Shown: piece after piece, positions 27,364 to 35,957 of the stretch
Layout: every line of letters starts with the position of its first letter
Numbering within the stretch: the first letter of the stretch is position 1
Assembly (NCBI GenBank): GCA_021805865.1
Contig: JAJZDX010000017.1
Coordinates: 36,242-100,241, forward strand
Direction of reading: 5' to 3'
Length of the DNA stretch: 64,000 nt
Source of the DNA: Pseudomonadota bacterium
GTDB taxonomy: Bacteria; Pseudomonadota; Gammaproteobacteria; Steroidobacterales; Steroidobacteraceae
The notes under the pieces: model-generated
What the model saw: the letters and a program-made list of their open reading frames with translations, nothing else
What the model was told of the DNA's origin: nothing
The model's database searches: none
Made by a program: the position numbers and the translations under genes

Positions 27364-28788
27364 ATGCACGAGCGGTTGCTGATCGACGGGCGTCTGGTCG
27401 CGGGCGAGGGCGCCGAGGAGACCATCCTCGATCCAGCAAGCGGCGGGCGGCTCGCAGCCATAGCCGGCGCGAGCGTCGGGCAGGTGAATGCGGCGGTCAT
27501 GGCGGCCGAGCGGGCATTCGAGACCTGGCGGGCCGTGGCGCCGAAGGAGCGGGCGGCGCGCCTGCTCGCCATCGCCGCGCATATCGAGAGCGAGGCGCGG
27601 GAGTATGCGCAGCTCGAGTCCCGCAACACCGGCAAGCCCCTTGCGGCCGTGCTGGCCGATGAGATTCCCGCCATCGCGGACGTCTTTCGCTTCTTCGCCG
27701 GCGTCTGCCGCAGCCCGCACGGCATCGCCGCGGGGGAATACCAGCCGGGGTGCACGAGCCTCATCCGCCGCGATCCGGTGGGGGTCGTGGCCGCGATAGC
27801 CCCATGGAATTACCCTTTGATGATGGCGGCGTGGAAGCTGGCGCCGCCGCTCGCCGCCGGGAACACCGTGGTCCTGAAGCCGTCCGAGCAGACTCCGCTC
27901 ACCGCGCTGAAGCTCGCGGAGGCGCTCGCAGAGCATCTGCCCGCCGGCGTCGCCAATGTCGTGGCGGGGCGCGGCGACCCGGTTGGAAGTCTTCTCGCGG
28001 CGCATCCGCGCGTGCGCATGATATCGCTGACGGGAGATGTGGGGACCGGGCAGAAGGTGCTGGCTACGGCCGCCGGCAACCTCAAGCGCACCCATCTCGA
28101 GCTCGGGGGCAAGGCCCCGGTGCTGGTGTTCGACGATGCCGACCTGGAGCTCGTCGTGGCCGGCGTACGCACCTTCGGTTATTACAATGCGGGTCAGGAT
28201 TGCACGGCGGCTTGCCGTCTCTACGCCGGATCCCGGATTCACGACCGCCTCGTCGCCGACCTCACCAGCGCGGTGCGCTCCATCAAGGTGGGCAGCCAGC
28301 GGGAGGAGGGCGTGGAGATGGGGCCGCTGATCTCGGCGGCGCAGCGCGAGCGGGTGGCGGGGTTCGTCTCGCGCGCGGCGGCGGTGCCTCATATCGAGAT
28401 CACCACGGGCGGCCGGGCCCGCCCCGGCGGCGGCTTCTTTTACGAGCCGACCATCGTCGCGGGCGCGCGCCAGGACGATGAGATCGTGCAGCGGGAGGTG
28501 TTCGGACCGGTGATCTCGGTGACCCGCTTCGAGGATGCCGGGCAGGCGCTCGCCATGGCGAACGATTGCGAATACGGCCTCGCCTCCTCGGTCTGGACCC
28601 GCGACGTGTCGCTCGCCATGCGGGTCGCCGCCGGGCTGCAGTACGGCATCACCTGGGTCAATACCCACTTCTCGACCGTGAGCGAGATGCCTCACGGAGG
28701 CTTCAAGCGTTCCGGCTACGGCAAGGACCTCTCCGTGTACGCTCTCGAGGACTACACTGTTGCCCGCCACATCATGGTCCGGCTGTGA
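27364..28788 (+). CDS. patD: Gamma-aminobutyraldehyde-type aldehyde dehydrogenase (PatD-like)
   Basis: The 474 residues equal E. coli PatD in length and resemble it along the whole chain: [59 protein letters not shown] and a C-terminus [14 protein letters not shown]. Catalytic Cys280 ([11 protein letters not shown]) and Glu246 (HLELGGKAP) are present. It oxidises 4-aminobutyraldehyde, or a trimethylated or betaine aldehyde, with NAD(P)+ in the cytoplasm. It sits just upstream of a PotF-like gene, so a polyamine or quaternary aminoaldehyde substrate fits. In this island 4-trimethylaminobutyraldehyde to gamma-butyrobetaine is an attractive but unproven reaction. Confidence 0.82.
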   Translation: MHERLLIDGRLVAGEGAEETILDPASGGRLAAIAGASVGQVNAAVMAAERAFETWRAVAPKERAARLLAIAAHIESEAREYAQLESRNTGKPLAAVLADEIPAIADVFRFFAGVCRSPHGIAAGEYQPGCTSLIRRDPVGVVAAIAPWNYPLMMAAWKLAPPLAAGNTVVLKPSEQTPLTALKLAEALAEHLPAGVANVVAGRGDPVGSLLAAHPRVRMISLTGDVGTGQKVLATAAGNLKRTHLELGGKAPVLVFDDADLELVVAGVRTFGYYNAGQDCTAACRLYAGSRIHDRLVADLTSAVRSIKVGSQREEGVEMGPLISAAQRERVAGFVSRAAAVPHIEITTGGRARPGGGFFYEPTIVAGARQDDEIVQREVFGPVISVTRFEDAGQALAMANDCEYGLASSVWTRDVSLAMRVAAGLQYGITWVNTHFSTVSEMPHGGFKRSGYGKDLSVYALEDYTVARHIMVRL

Positions 28789-28812
28789 CGCACGGCCGCC
28801 GGGAGTCCGCCC

Positions 28813-29946
28813 ATGCGCACGAGCCTGAAATCGACCGCCGCCGGGTGCGCGCGCGCGGCGCTGCTGCTTGTCGCGGCGGCAGGGTTGAGCGCCTGCGGGC
28901 GCGCCTCCTCGAAACCGCCCCGCCAGCGGGTGCTCTATGTCTACAACTGGGCGGACTACATCGGCAAGGACACGGTGCGCGATTTCGAAGCCAAGACCGG
29001 GATCCGCGTGATCTACGACACCTACCCCTCGTCCCAGACCGAGGAGGCGAGGCTGCTCGCGGGTGACTCGGGCTACGACGTCGTCACCACGTCGATGGAC
29101 TACTTCGCCCGCCAGATCAAGGCCGGAGCCTACGAGCCGCTCGACAAGGACAAGCTCACCAACTGGAAGAACCTCGATCCGCGCGCGCTCGCCATCGAGG
29201 CCAAGGCCGACCCCGGCAACCGCTATGCCGCGCCGTACATGCACGCCATCAACGGCTTCGCCTACAACGCCGATGAGATCCGCTCCCGCATGCCCGATGC
29301 CCCGGTCGACAGCCTGCAGATGCTGTTCGACCCGAAGGTGGTCAAGCATTTCGCGGGCTGCGGCGTGTCCTTTCTCAACTCGCCGGAGAACGTGCTGCAG
29401 CTCGCGCTCACGTATCTGCACCTCGATCCGAACACGACCCGCAAGCGGGACTATCTGCGCGCGGAGAAGCTGCTGATGGCGGTGCGGCCGTACATCCGCG
29501 CGTTCGATTCGAGCCAGTACATGAGCGGCCTGATCAACGGCGACTATTGCATCGCCATGTCCTATTCGGGCGATTTCGCGGTGGCCGAAGCGCGCGCGCG
29601 CGCCGCGGGCCTTCACGTGCCTCTCGCCTTCACGGTGCCCATCGAGGGCGCCAATCTGTCGTACGACGCATGGCTCATTCCCGCCGGCGCGCCTCACCGG
29701 CGCGCGGCGCTTCAGTGGATCAACTACCTGCTCGAGCCGCGCGTCATTGCCTCGATCACCAATCAGATCTATTACGGCAACGACAATCGGGCGGCCGATC
29801 GCTATGTCGATCCGTCGATTCTGCATAATCCGAACATCTATCCGACGCGGCGGATGCAGTCGAGGCTCTACGAGTCGAAGCCGGCGTCCGCGAAGCTCGA
29901 GCGCCTGCGCACCCGCATCTGGATGCGCGTCACGACGGGGATCTGA
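28813..29946 (+). CDS. potF: PotF/PotD-like polyamine/amine-binding lipoprotein
   Basis: The 377-residue periplasmic solute-binding protein has a lipoprotein signal (LLLVAAAGLSACG). It aligns with PotF along its length: VLYVYNWADYIGKDTV at the start, SSQYMSGLINGDYCIAMSY in the middle, RLRTRIWMRVTTG at the end. From memory of the PotF pocket, the acidic residues that hold amine groups are kept (SPENV, SGDF, SYDAW), while the PotF tryptophan in AIGWAGD is Tyr here (AMSYSGD). That hints at a modified cationic ligand, perhaps a quaternary or longer amine. The gene follows the PatD-like gene by 24 bases. The 3' end overlaps the convergent permease gene by 17 bases. Confidence 0.85.
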   Translation: MRTSLKSTAAGCARAALLLVAAAGLSACGRASSKPPRQRVLYVYNWADYIGKDTVRDFEAKTGIRVIYDTYPSSQTEEARLLAGDSGYDVVTTSMDYFARQIKAGAYEPLDKDKLTNWKNLDPRALAIEAKADPGNRYAAPYMHAINGFAYNADEIRSRMPDAPVDSLQMLFDPKVVKHFAGCGVSFLNSPENVLQLALTYLHLDPNTTRKRDYLRAEKLLMAVRPYIRAFDSSQYMSGLINGDYCIAMSYSGDFAVAEARARAAGLHVPLAFTVPIEGANLSYDAWLIPAGAPHRRAALQWINYLLEPRVIASITNQIYYGNDNRAADRYVDPSILHNPNIYPTRRMQSRLYESKPASAKLERLRTRIWMRVTTGI

Positions 29947-30826
29947 CCGCACGCGGCACTCCCTCGCGGACATCGGGCACGCGCGGCGCTGCGTTCAGCC
30001 GCTCCGCTTCGCGCATCTCGAGCTCGTGGCGCGCCTCGGCGCGGCGCATCATCCACCCGGCGCAGATCACGCCCGCGCCCACTGCCACGATGATCAGGGT
30101 GGCGAGAGCGTTGATCACCGGGCTCAAGCCCAGCTTCACCTTGGAGTAGATCAGCATCGGAAGCGTATTGGTGGAGGGTCCGGCCATGAAGCTCGAGCTC
30201 ACAAGGTCATCGAGCGACAGCGTGAAGCTGAGTAGCCACCCGGAGACGATCGCCGGGGCGATGAGCGGCAGGGTGATGTCGATGAAGGCCCGGGCCGGAC
30301 CGGCGCCGAGATCCATGGCCGCCTCCTCGAGCGACTGGTCGGCTCCGTGCAGCCGCGACTGCACAGTGACGGTCACGTATGCGATGCAGAACGTCGCGTG
30401 CGCGAAGACGATCGTGAGAAAGCCGCGATGGGGCCAGGAGAAGGTGTGCAGGAGCGACACGAACAGCAGCAGCAGCGCGATGCCGGTGATGACCTCGGGC
30501 ATCACGAGCGGCGCCGTCACCATGGCGGACAACAGGAACCGGCCGGGGAAGCGCGCAAAACGCACGAGCGCGATGGCCGCCAGAGTGCCGAGCACGACCG
30601 CGATGGAAGCGGCGCACACGGCCACATCGAGCGACAGCAGCGCCGAGTCGAGCAGGCTCTGGTGGTGCAGGAGGCGCGAGTACCATATGGTGGAAAATCC
30701 GCCCCAGACATTGACCAGCGGCGAGGCGTTGAATGAGTAGCCGACGAGAACCACGATCGGTACGTACAGCACTCCGATGCCGAGGCACAGTATCGCTATG
30801 TGAAGCGCGGAGAATTGGCGCCGCAT
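29930..30826 (-). CDS. potI: PotI/PotC-like ABC permease
   Basis: The 298-residue inner-membrane permease has about six helices. The EAA loop that contacts the ATPase reads EEAAMDLGAGPARAFIDITL. It is the second permease of a polyamine-type importer and lies 4 bases downstream of the PotH-like gene on the same strand. The C-terminal tail of about 30 residues is hydrophilic and unusual in length. The binding protein (28813) and the ATPase (40399) are transcribed from other promoters, so the importer is split over three transcription units. Confidence 0.88.
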   Translation of the reverse strand: MRRQFSALHIAILCLGIGVLYVPIVVLVGYSFNASPLVNVWGGFSTIWYSRLLHHQSLLDSALLSLDVAVCAASIAVVLGTLAAIALVRFARFPGRFLLSAMVTAPLVMPEVITGIALLLLFVSLLHTFSWPHRGFLTIVFAHATFCIAYVTVTVQSRLHGADQSLEEAAMDLGAGPARAFIDITLPLIAPAIVSGWLLSFTLSLDDLVSSSFMAGPSTNTLPMLIYSKVKLGLSPVINALATLIIVAVGAGVICAGWMMRRAEARHELEMREAERLNAAPRVPDVREGVPRAVRSPS

Positions 30827-30830
30827 GGGG

Positions 30831-31721
30831 TCAGCTCTCCAGGTGTCGTGCGCTGAAGTACTGGTAGATCGCGATCGGGCCCACCAGCAGCACGACGAAG
30901 GCGATGGCGACGGCGGATGCGACCGGCCAGTCGTGATTGGTGAAGAACTCGTCCCACAGGACCCGGCCGATCATCAGGTTGCCGGGGCCGCCGAGGAGCG
31001 AGGGAATGACGAATTCCCCCACGGCGGGAATGAACACCAGCATCGAGCCGGCAATGATCCCCGGCAGGGACAGCGGCAGCGTGACGTCGAGAAACGCGCG
31101 CCAGGGTGGGCTGCCGAGGTCGGATGCCGCCTCGAGCAGCGCCGGATCGAGCTTCTGCAGCGTGGCGAACAGCGGCAGCACCATGTAGGGCAGGTAGGAG
31201 TAGATGATGCCGATGTAGATCGCCAGATTGGTGTGCATGATCACCAGCGGGTGCGAGATCAGCCCGAGGCGCAGCAGCAGCATGTTGAGAATGCCGTCGT
31301 TTTGAATGACCGCCTCGAGCGCGTACACCCTCAGCAGGAACGACGTCCAGAAGGGCAGGATGATGGCGAGGAGCAGCACCTTCTGCGTGGCGCGCGGCGC
31401 TCTCGACATCGCGTAGGCGATCGGATAGCCGAGCAGGAGACAGATCAGCGTCGAGAAGAACGCGGTGCGCAGCGAGAAAAGGTAGGCCAGGCCGTAGAGC
31501 TCTTCCGTGAACAGGCGGCGGAAATTGTTCAGATCGAGCGTGAGATGCAGGCGGTGGTCCGCCGTACGGGTGAATATGTCGGTGAAGGGGGGGATGCGGA
31601 TCACCGATTCCGCGAAGCTGATCTTCAGCGTGTAGAAGAACGGTACGAGAAAGAAGATGAGCAGAAAGAGGAGCGGCGGCAGGATGATCAGCCAGCGCCG
31701 GGGATGCCTCGTGCGGTTCAT
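30831..31721 (-). CDS. potH: PotH/PotB-like ABC permease
   Basis: The 296-residue permease has six helices. The N-terminus is typical of PotB/PotH (RRWLIILPPLLFLLIFFLVP) and the EAA loop reads LEAASDLGSPPWRAFLDVTL. It pairs with the PotI-like subunit to form the membrane channel. It is first in its two-gene operon and divergent from the TetR-Rieske fusion regulator, with 54 bases between the starts, so that regulator probably controls it. Confidence 0.9.
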   Translation of the reverse strand: MNRTRHPRRWLIILPPLLFLLIFFLVPFFYTLKISFAESVIRIPPFTDIFTRTADHRLHLTLDLNNFRRLFTEELYGLAYLFSLRTAFFSTLICLLLGYPIAYAMSRAPRATQKVLLLAIILPFWTSFLLRVYALEAVIQNDGILNMLLLRLGLISHPLVIMHTNLAIYIGIIYSYLPYMVLPLFATLQKLDPALLEAASDLGSPPWRAFLDVTLPLSLPGIIAGSMLVFIPAVGEFVIPSLLGGPGNLMIGRVLWDEFFTNHDWPVASAVAIAFVVLLVGPIAIYQYFSARHLES

Positions 31722-31739
31722 GATGTGTGTGCCGAATTT

Positions 31740-31751
31740 GGCCCCGGGGCC
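31740..31751. promoter_or_regulatory. 12-bp perfect palindrome in the permease/TetR divergent gap
   Basis: GGCCCCGGGGCC lies in the 54-base gap between the divergent PotH-like and TetR-Rieske genes. It is the only strong dyad there and may be the autoregulatory operator. It differs from the AT-rich palindromes at 27302 and 34525. Confidence 0.35.
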
Positions 31752-31775
31752 ATTGTGCAGGATAAAATTGCCACT

Positions 31776-33347
31776 GTGTCAAGTGAACGCCATACCAGCG
31801 CCCCGCCCCCCTCCGGTGAGTCCGCCCGCGCGCCGCGCATGCGCCAGCGCCAGCGGCTGATCGATGCGTGCATCGCCGCTTTGCACCTGTACGGGCCCTC
31901 GCGCACGACCGTCGAGAAGGTGGTTGCGATCGCCAACCTTTCGCCGGGCATCGTGCGCTTTTATTTCGATTCCAAGGACGCGATGCTGGTGGCCTCGCTC
32001 GCCTATCTCGCCGCGGAGTTCGAGGAGCGCGTGCTCGCCCCGGTCGCCAGGCTCAAGAGCACGCCCACCCGCGCCCTCGAGCGGCTCGTGGAACTGTACC
32101 TCGATCCGGAGATCGCGAGCCCCCGCAAGGTGTCCGTGTGGTACTCCTTCTGGGGCGAGGCGAGCTCCCGCCAGGAGTACCACGACATCTGCGGCAAGAA
32201 GGACGATGAGTTCGCCACGCTCGTGCGCGAGCTGATCGAGGCAGTGATGGCCGAGGCGGGTCTGACGCATCTCGATGCCGATGCGGTCTCCCTCGGGCTG
32301 ATCGGCGTGCTCGAGGTGCTCTGGCAGAGCATCGCGTTCCAGAACGAGGAAAACATCGACCGCGCCGCCGCCCGCCGCCGCTCCCTCGCGTATCTCGGCT
32401 CGGTGTTCCCGGGGATGTTCCCGGCCGGCGCCCGTCCCGGTGCCTCTTCGCGGGAGTCCGGCGCCTCCCCCGGAGCGCGCCCGGCTGGGCGCTTGCCCGG
32501 CTGGGCGTATGCGGACGCCGCGTTCTTCGAGCTCGAGCGCGAGCGGTTGTTCCGGCCCGCCTGGCAGGTGGTCGGTCTTGCCGAGCAGCTCGCCCGGGCC
32601 GGGGCGTTCATCACCGCAGCCTGGCCCTGGGAGCGGGTGCTGGTGGTGCGTGGCGCGGCCGGGACACTGCACGCGCTGCGAAACGCCTGTCGACGCCAGC
32701 CACACGCCCTGCTCGAGGAGCCTGCCGGTCGGCTTGCGGGCAAATTGCAGTGCCCGGTGCACGATCTGACCTATGATCTCGACGGCCGGCTGCTCACCGG
32801 CACGACGCCCGGAGACCTGACGCCGCTCGAGCTGACGAGGCTGGGTCCTCTGCTCCTGGTGCGCTCGCCGCGTCCGGGCGGGCGGGCGGGCGGCGCAGTT
32901 CCCGCGATCACCCTGGATGTCTGGCCGGCCTTGCGCGCGGTGAGGACCGAATCGACGGTGGCGGCGGCCGACTGGAAGCTCATCGTCGAGCAGTGGCTCG
33001 AGAGCCCCGCGGCCGACCGCCATTTCCTGCCGCCGAATCAACTGCTCGACCTTGCGTCCGGGCCGCCGCAGATCCTGCAAGCGCTGCCGGAGGCCGCCGG
33101 GCGCACCCGCGTGGTGCGTTTCGAGCTGCGCACGGCGCAGCGCGCCCGCCGGCCGGGCCGCGGCGAGCGCCCGGCCGATCTCAGCGTGGCGGGGGAGATC
33201 GCGCTCGCCGAATCGGCGCAGCGCGGACTCGAGACACTGCCCGCGCAAGCGCAGGATGCCGGGCCTCTCACGCCGGAGCTGGCACGTTTTCGGCACTCGA
33301 TCGCCATGCTGCTGCCGTTGCTCGGGTCGGACCGGGTCACGGATTAA
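31776..33347 (+). CDS. TetR/BetI-type regulator fused to a catalytically dead Rieske oxygenase-like domain
   Basis: One uninterrupted 523-residue frame from GTG 31776 (MSSERHTS); an ATG at 31839 is the alternative start. Residues about 20-210 are a TetR regulator of the BetI kind: RQRLIDACIAALHLYGPSRT, SPGIVRFYFDSKD and a helical ligand or dimer domain. A Gly/Ser/Pro linker follows. From about residue 238 comes a Rieske oxygenase alpha-like region (LPGWAYADAAFFELERERLF, RPAWQVV) parallel to the oxygenase next door (LPAWTYNHPQMTRLELERIL). The cluster motif is broken: NACRRQPH has Arg307 where the first His should be, while CPVH (C326/H329) remains. The catalytic YHxxxxH of DWK...NYLESYH is replaced by DWKLIVEQWLESPAADRHF. 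It should neither hold the cluster nor oxidise substrate, and may sense the substrate. The 3' end overlaps the convergent oxygenase gene by 4 bases. Confidence 0.85.
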   Translation: MSSERHTSAPPPSGESARAPRMRQRQRLIDACIAALHLYGPSRTTVEKVVAIANLSPGIVRFYFDSKDAMLVASLAYLAAEFEERVLAPVARLKSTPTRALERLVELYLDPEIASPRKVSVWYSFWGEASSRQEYHDICGKKDDEFATLVRELIEAVMAEAGLTHLDADAVSLGLIGVLEVLWQSIAFQNEENIDRAAARRRSLAYLGSVFPGMFPAGARPGASSRESGASPGARPAGRLPGWAYADAAFFELERERLFRPAWQVVGLAEQLARAGAFITAAWPWERVLVVRGAAGTLHALRNACRRQPHALLEEPAGRLAGKLQCPVHDLTYDLDGRLLTGTTPGDLTPLELTRLGPLLLVRSPRPGGRAGGAVPAITLDVWPALRAVRTESTVAAADWKLIVEQWLESPAADRHFLPPNQLLDLASGPPQILQALPEAAGRTRVVRFELRTAQRARRPGRGERPADLSVAGEIALAESAQRGLETLPAQAQDAGPLTPELARFRHSIAMLLPLLGSDRVTD

Positions 33348-34504
33348 GCAAAACGGGCCGGAGCCGAGCGCTCGCGCACCTCCGGGATGCGCTCGCGCAG
33401 CAGCTCGTGGAACTGAAACATGCAGCTTTCCAGCTTTGAGAGGGGCCCGGGCTCGTAGGCGCGCGAGCCGAGGCCGCGTTGCACCCGGGTGCACAGGAAC
33501 TCGTCTTCGCGCTGCACCTGGCGGTTGATCCGGGCGCACAGGTAGCGCAGCACGCGCATCTCGCGCCGCGAGTCCGGGTGCGCGAAGCAGCCGCCGCGGA
33601 TCGTGCACTTGCCGGGTCCCCGCGGCAGCACCTGAAAGAAATCCATCTGATCGGGAAAGATGTCGATCCCGGTATTCGGCAGCATGCTGTAGAAGCGCCA
33701 GCTGCGCCGATGCTCCTCGGGCAGGCCCTCGGCCGTGGGTACGACGAGGTGCTGATAGAAGCGCTCGCTCCAGCGACTCGAGGGCTGATCGCGCATGTGG
33801 CTGACGCCGCGCGCCACGCCGCCCGGCAGCAGCACCTGGTCCTGATAGTCGGGTGTGAACATCCGCTGCAGCCCCGGGTGGCCGATCGGCACGTGATAGG
33901 ACTCCAGGTAATTGTCCATGGCGACCTTCCAGTCGCAGTCCCAATGCTCGATGTAGAGGGGCCCCAACGGCTGCATCGACTCGATGTGATACGGCTCGAG
34001 CTCGGCGGCGAGCTCGCCCCACACCGCCTCGATGGGCGGCGGATCACCCGCGAGGCATACGAATACGAACCCGAACGCCACCTGCGAGCGCGCCGGCTTC
34101 AATCCCCAGCGCGCGCGGTCCAAAGCGGGAAACGTGTCGTGCTCGGGCGTGCCGACGAGCTCGCCGCCTAGCCGATACGACCAGCCGTGGTAGGGGCAGA
34201 CGATCGGCCCGGCGCAGTGGCCCGATCCTTCGAGCAGGCGCGCGCCGCGATGGCGGCACACGTTGTGATACGCGCGGACCGCGCCTTGCGAGTCGCGCAC
34301 CACCACTACGCCGCTTGCGCCGAGCTCAAACGTGGCGAAGTCCCCGCGCCGGGGCACGGCATTGACGTGACAGACGATCTGCCAGCTCGGCTCGAGGATG
34401 CGCTCGAGCTCGAGGCGGGTCATCTGCGGGTGATTGTAGGTCCAGGCCGGCAGGGCGCGCGGCGCGCCGGGTAATTCGCTGGTGCAGGCGGCGGGCGCAT
34501 TCAT
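33344..34504 (-). CDS. Rieske oxygenase alpha subunit, quaternary-amine demethylase/monooxygenase type
   Basis: The 386-residue terminal oxygenase has [2Fe-2S] ligands C83/H85 (CRH) and C103/H106 (CPYH). The mononuclear iron site uses H204 and H209 in DNYLESYHVPIGH, with D197 as the bridging Asp; the third ligand is probably an Asp in IDIFPDQMDFF. The C-terminus (RINRQVQREDEFLCTRVQRG) matches the glycine betaine, stachydrine and carnitine oxygenase group (GbcA, Stc2, CntA). The likely reaction is oxidative N-demethylation or C-N cleavage of a betaine. No cognate flavin/ferredoxin reductase is encoded in the window. It is divergent from the aminotransferase operon and convergent with the fusion regulator. 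Confidence 0.9.
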   Translation of the reverse strand: MNAPAACTSELPGAPRALPAWTYNHPQMTRLELERILEPSWQIVCHVNAVPRRGDFATFELGASGVVVVRDSQGAVRAYHNVCRHRGARLLEGSGHCAGPIVCPYHGWSYRLGGELVGTPEHDTFPALDRARWGLKPARSQVAFGFVFVCLAGDPPPIEAVWGELAAELEPYHIESMQPLGPLYIEHWDCDWKVAMDNYLESYHVPIGHPGLQRMFTPDYQDQVLLPGGVARGVSHMRDQPSSRWSERFYQHLVVPTAEGLPEEHRRSWRFYSMLPNTGIDIFPDQMDFFQVLPRGPGKCTIRGGCFAHPDSRREMRVLRYLCARINRQVQREDEFLCTRVQRGLGSRAYEPGPLSKLESCMFQFHELLRERIPEVRERSAPARFA

Positions 34505-34524
34505 CTGGAATCTCGCTCGAATAT

Positions 34525-34572
34525 TTATATGTACGTATAATTATATCCCCCAAAAACTATATGTATATATAG
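34525..34572. promoter_or_regulatory. Two AT-rich dyads 32 bp apart in the oxygenase/aminotransferase promoter
   Basis: TTATATGTACGTATAA (34525-34540, one mismatch pair) and CTATATGTATATATAG (34557-34572, perfect 6-base arms around GTAT) share TATATGTA. The repeated TATATGTA cores are 32 bases apart, three helical turns. They lie in the 122-base divergent gap and are strikingly AT-rich for this genome. They are probably operators for the local regulator. Confidence 0.5.
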
Positions 34573-34626
34573 ACTTTCCATCGGGCCGATGCTACCTTGC
34601 GGTGAGCAACGAGCGCAGGAGGGGAT

Positions 34627-35955
34627 ATGTCGCGAGTCCTAGAGAAGAGCCGGGCGCACTATCGGCAGGCATTGACGCGGCTGCCGCTCGGCGTTGCCTC
34701 GAATTTCCGCTTCTGGGGCGAGGATCGCACGATCTACGTGAAGTACGGTCGCGGCGGGCGCATCGTCGATCTCGACGGAAACGAATACGTCGATTACCGC
34801 CTTGGCTACGGGCCGGCGATCCTCGGTTACGCCGACCCGCGCGTCGATGAGGCCGCCCGGGAAGGGATGCAGGTCGGCGGGGTGTTCGCGCTGTCGACCG
34901 AGCGCGAGTACCGCGTGGCGCAGCGGATCTCGAAGATGGTGCCGGCCGCCGAGCTGGTACGCTTCTCCAACTCAGGCACCGAGGCGGTGATGGCGGCGCT
35001 GCGGCTCGCCCGCGCCTACACGGGCAAGGACGATTACATCATTCTCGAGGGCAGCTATCACGGCCTGTTCGATGCGGCCATGTGGTACACGCCGATGGAC
35101 AAATGGTCGCAGGTCGGCGACCCGGAGGTCTATCCCTACAGCCAGGGCGTGCCGCTCAGCACGCGCAGCTTTGCGCACTTCGTGCAGGCCAACGACGCCA
35201 ACCAGCTCGAGGACGTGCTCAAGCGCCATGCCGGCCGGGTCGCCTGCCTGCTCATCGAGCCGATCATGGGCAACTGCCTCGGCATCGCCGCCGATCCGGC
35301 CTACATGCTCGCCGCCCGCGAGCTTTGCGACCGCTACGGGGTGCTGCTGCTGATCGATGAGGTGAAGACGGGCTTTCGCGTCGCCCGCGGCGGTGCGCAG
35401 GAGCTTTATGGCATCCAGGCCGATCTGTGCACGTTCGCCAAGGCAATCGGCAACGGCTATCCCATCTCCGTGCTGGCCGGACGCGAGGCGATCATGCGCA
35501 AGATCGGGCACGGCGTCGCGCACGGCGGCACCTACACGGCGCATTCCGTATCGCTCGCGGCCGCGGAGCGGACACTTCAGATCCTGGACGAAACCGACGC
35601 GCTCGCGCGCATCGCGCGTTACGGCACCTCGCTGCGCGAGGGGATGAGCGCCATCCTGCGCGCTCGCGGCGTGGCGCACAGCTTCGTCGGTCATCCGTCG
35701 ATGAGCGGTCTGTACTTCGCGCAGGAGCCGCCGCGTACGTACCGGGACTGGAAGGGGAGCGACTACAGCTTCTATGACGCGGCGGCGAAAGTGCTGCACG
35801 ATGAGCGCATCCTGTGCGAGCCCGACTCGCGCGAGCCGTGGTTCGTCTGCGCTGCGCACGACGAGTCCTGCCTCAAACAGACTTTGAAGGGATTCGAGAT
35901 CGCGGTCGACAAGACGCTCTCGACCCAGCGCGGCAGGCAGCAGGCCAAGGCTTGA
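34627..35955 (+). CDS. Class III PLP aminotransferase, glutamate-1-semialdehyde-mutase-like
   Basis: The 442-residue fold-type I PLP enzyme has PLP-Lys272 (TFAKAIGNGYPI). The cofactor-binding Asp is in LLLIDEVKTGFR, and phosphate and ring contacts are in RFSNSGTEAVMAALRLAR. The subgroup looks like GSA mutase-type proteins often found in amine and betaine catabolic clusters, not HemL itself, because the gene opens an operon with flavoprotein amine oxidases, a GcvT-like protein and an amine ABC ATPase. It would transfer an amino group from or to a small amine or aldehyde. The donor is unknown. The next gene starts 2 bases after the stop. Confidence 0.85.
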   Translation: MSRVLEKSRAHYRQALTRLPLGVASNFRFWGEDRTIYVKYGRGGRIVDLDGNEYVDYRLGYGPAILGYADPRVDEAAREGMQVGGVFALSTEREYRVAQRISKMVPAAELVRFSNSGTEAVMAALRLARAYTGKDDYIILEGSYHGLFDAAMWYTPMDKWSQVGDPEVYPYSQGVPLSTRSFAHFVQANDANQLEDVLKRHAGRVACLLIEPIMGNCLGIAADPAYMLAARELCDRYGVLLLIDEVKTGFRVARGGAQELYGIQADLCTFAKAIGNGYPISVLAGREAIMRKIGHGVAHGGTYTAHSVSLAAAERTLQILDETDALARIARYGTSLREGMSAILRARGVAHSFVGHPSMSGLYFAQEPPRTYRDWKGSDYSFYDAAAKVLHDERILCEPDSREPWFVCAAHDESCLKQTLKGFEIAVDKTLSTQRGRQQAKA

Positions 35956-35957
35956 CG

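Noticed and set aside
27274..29973. Long minus-strand frame opposite the PatD-like and PotF-like genes
   Set aside because: Low-complexity antisense frame with no recognisable fold.
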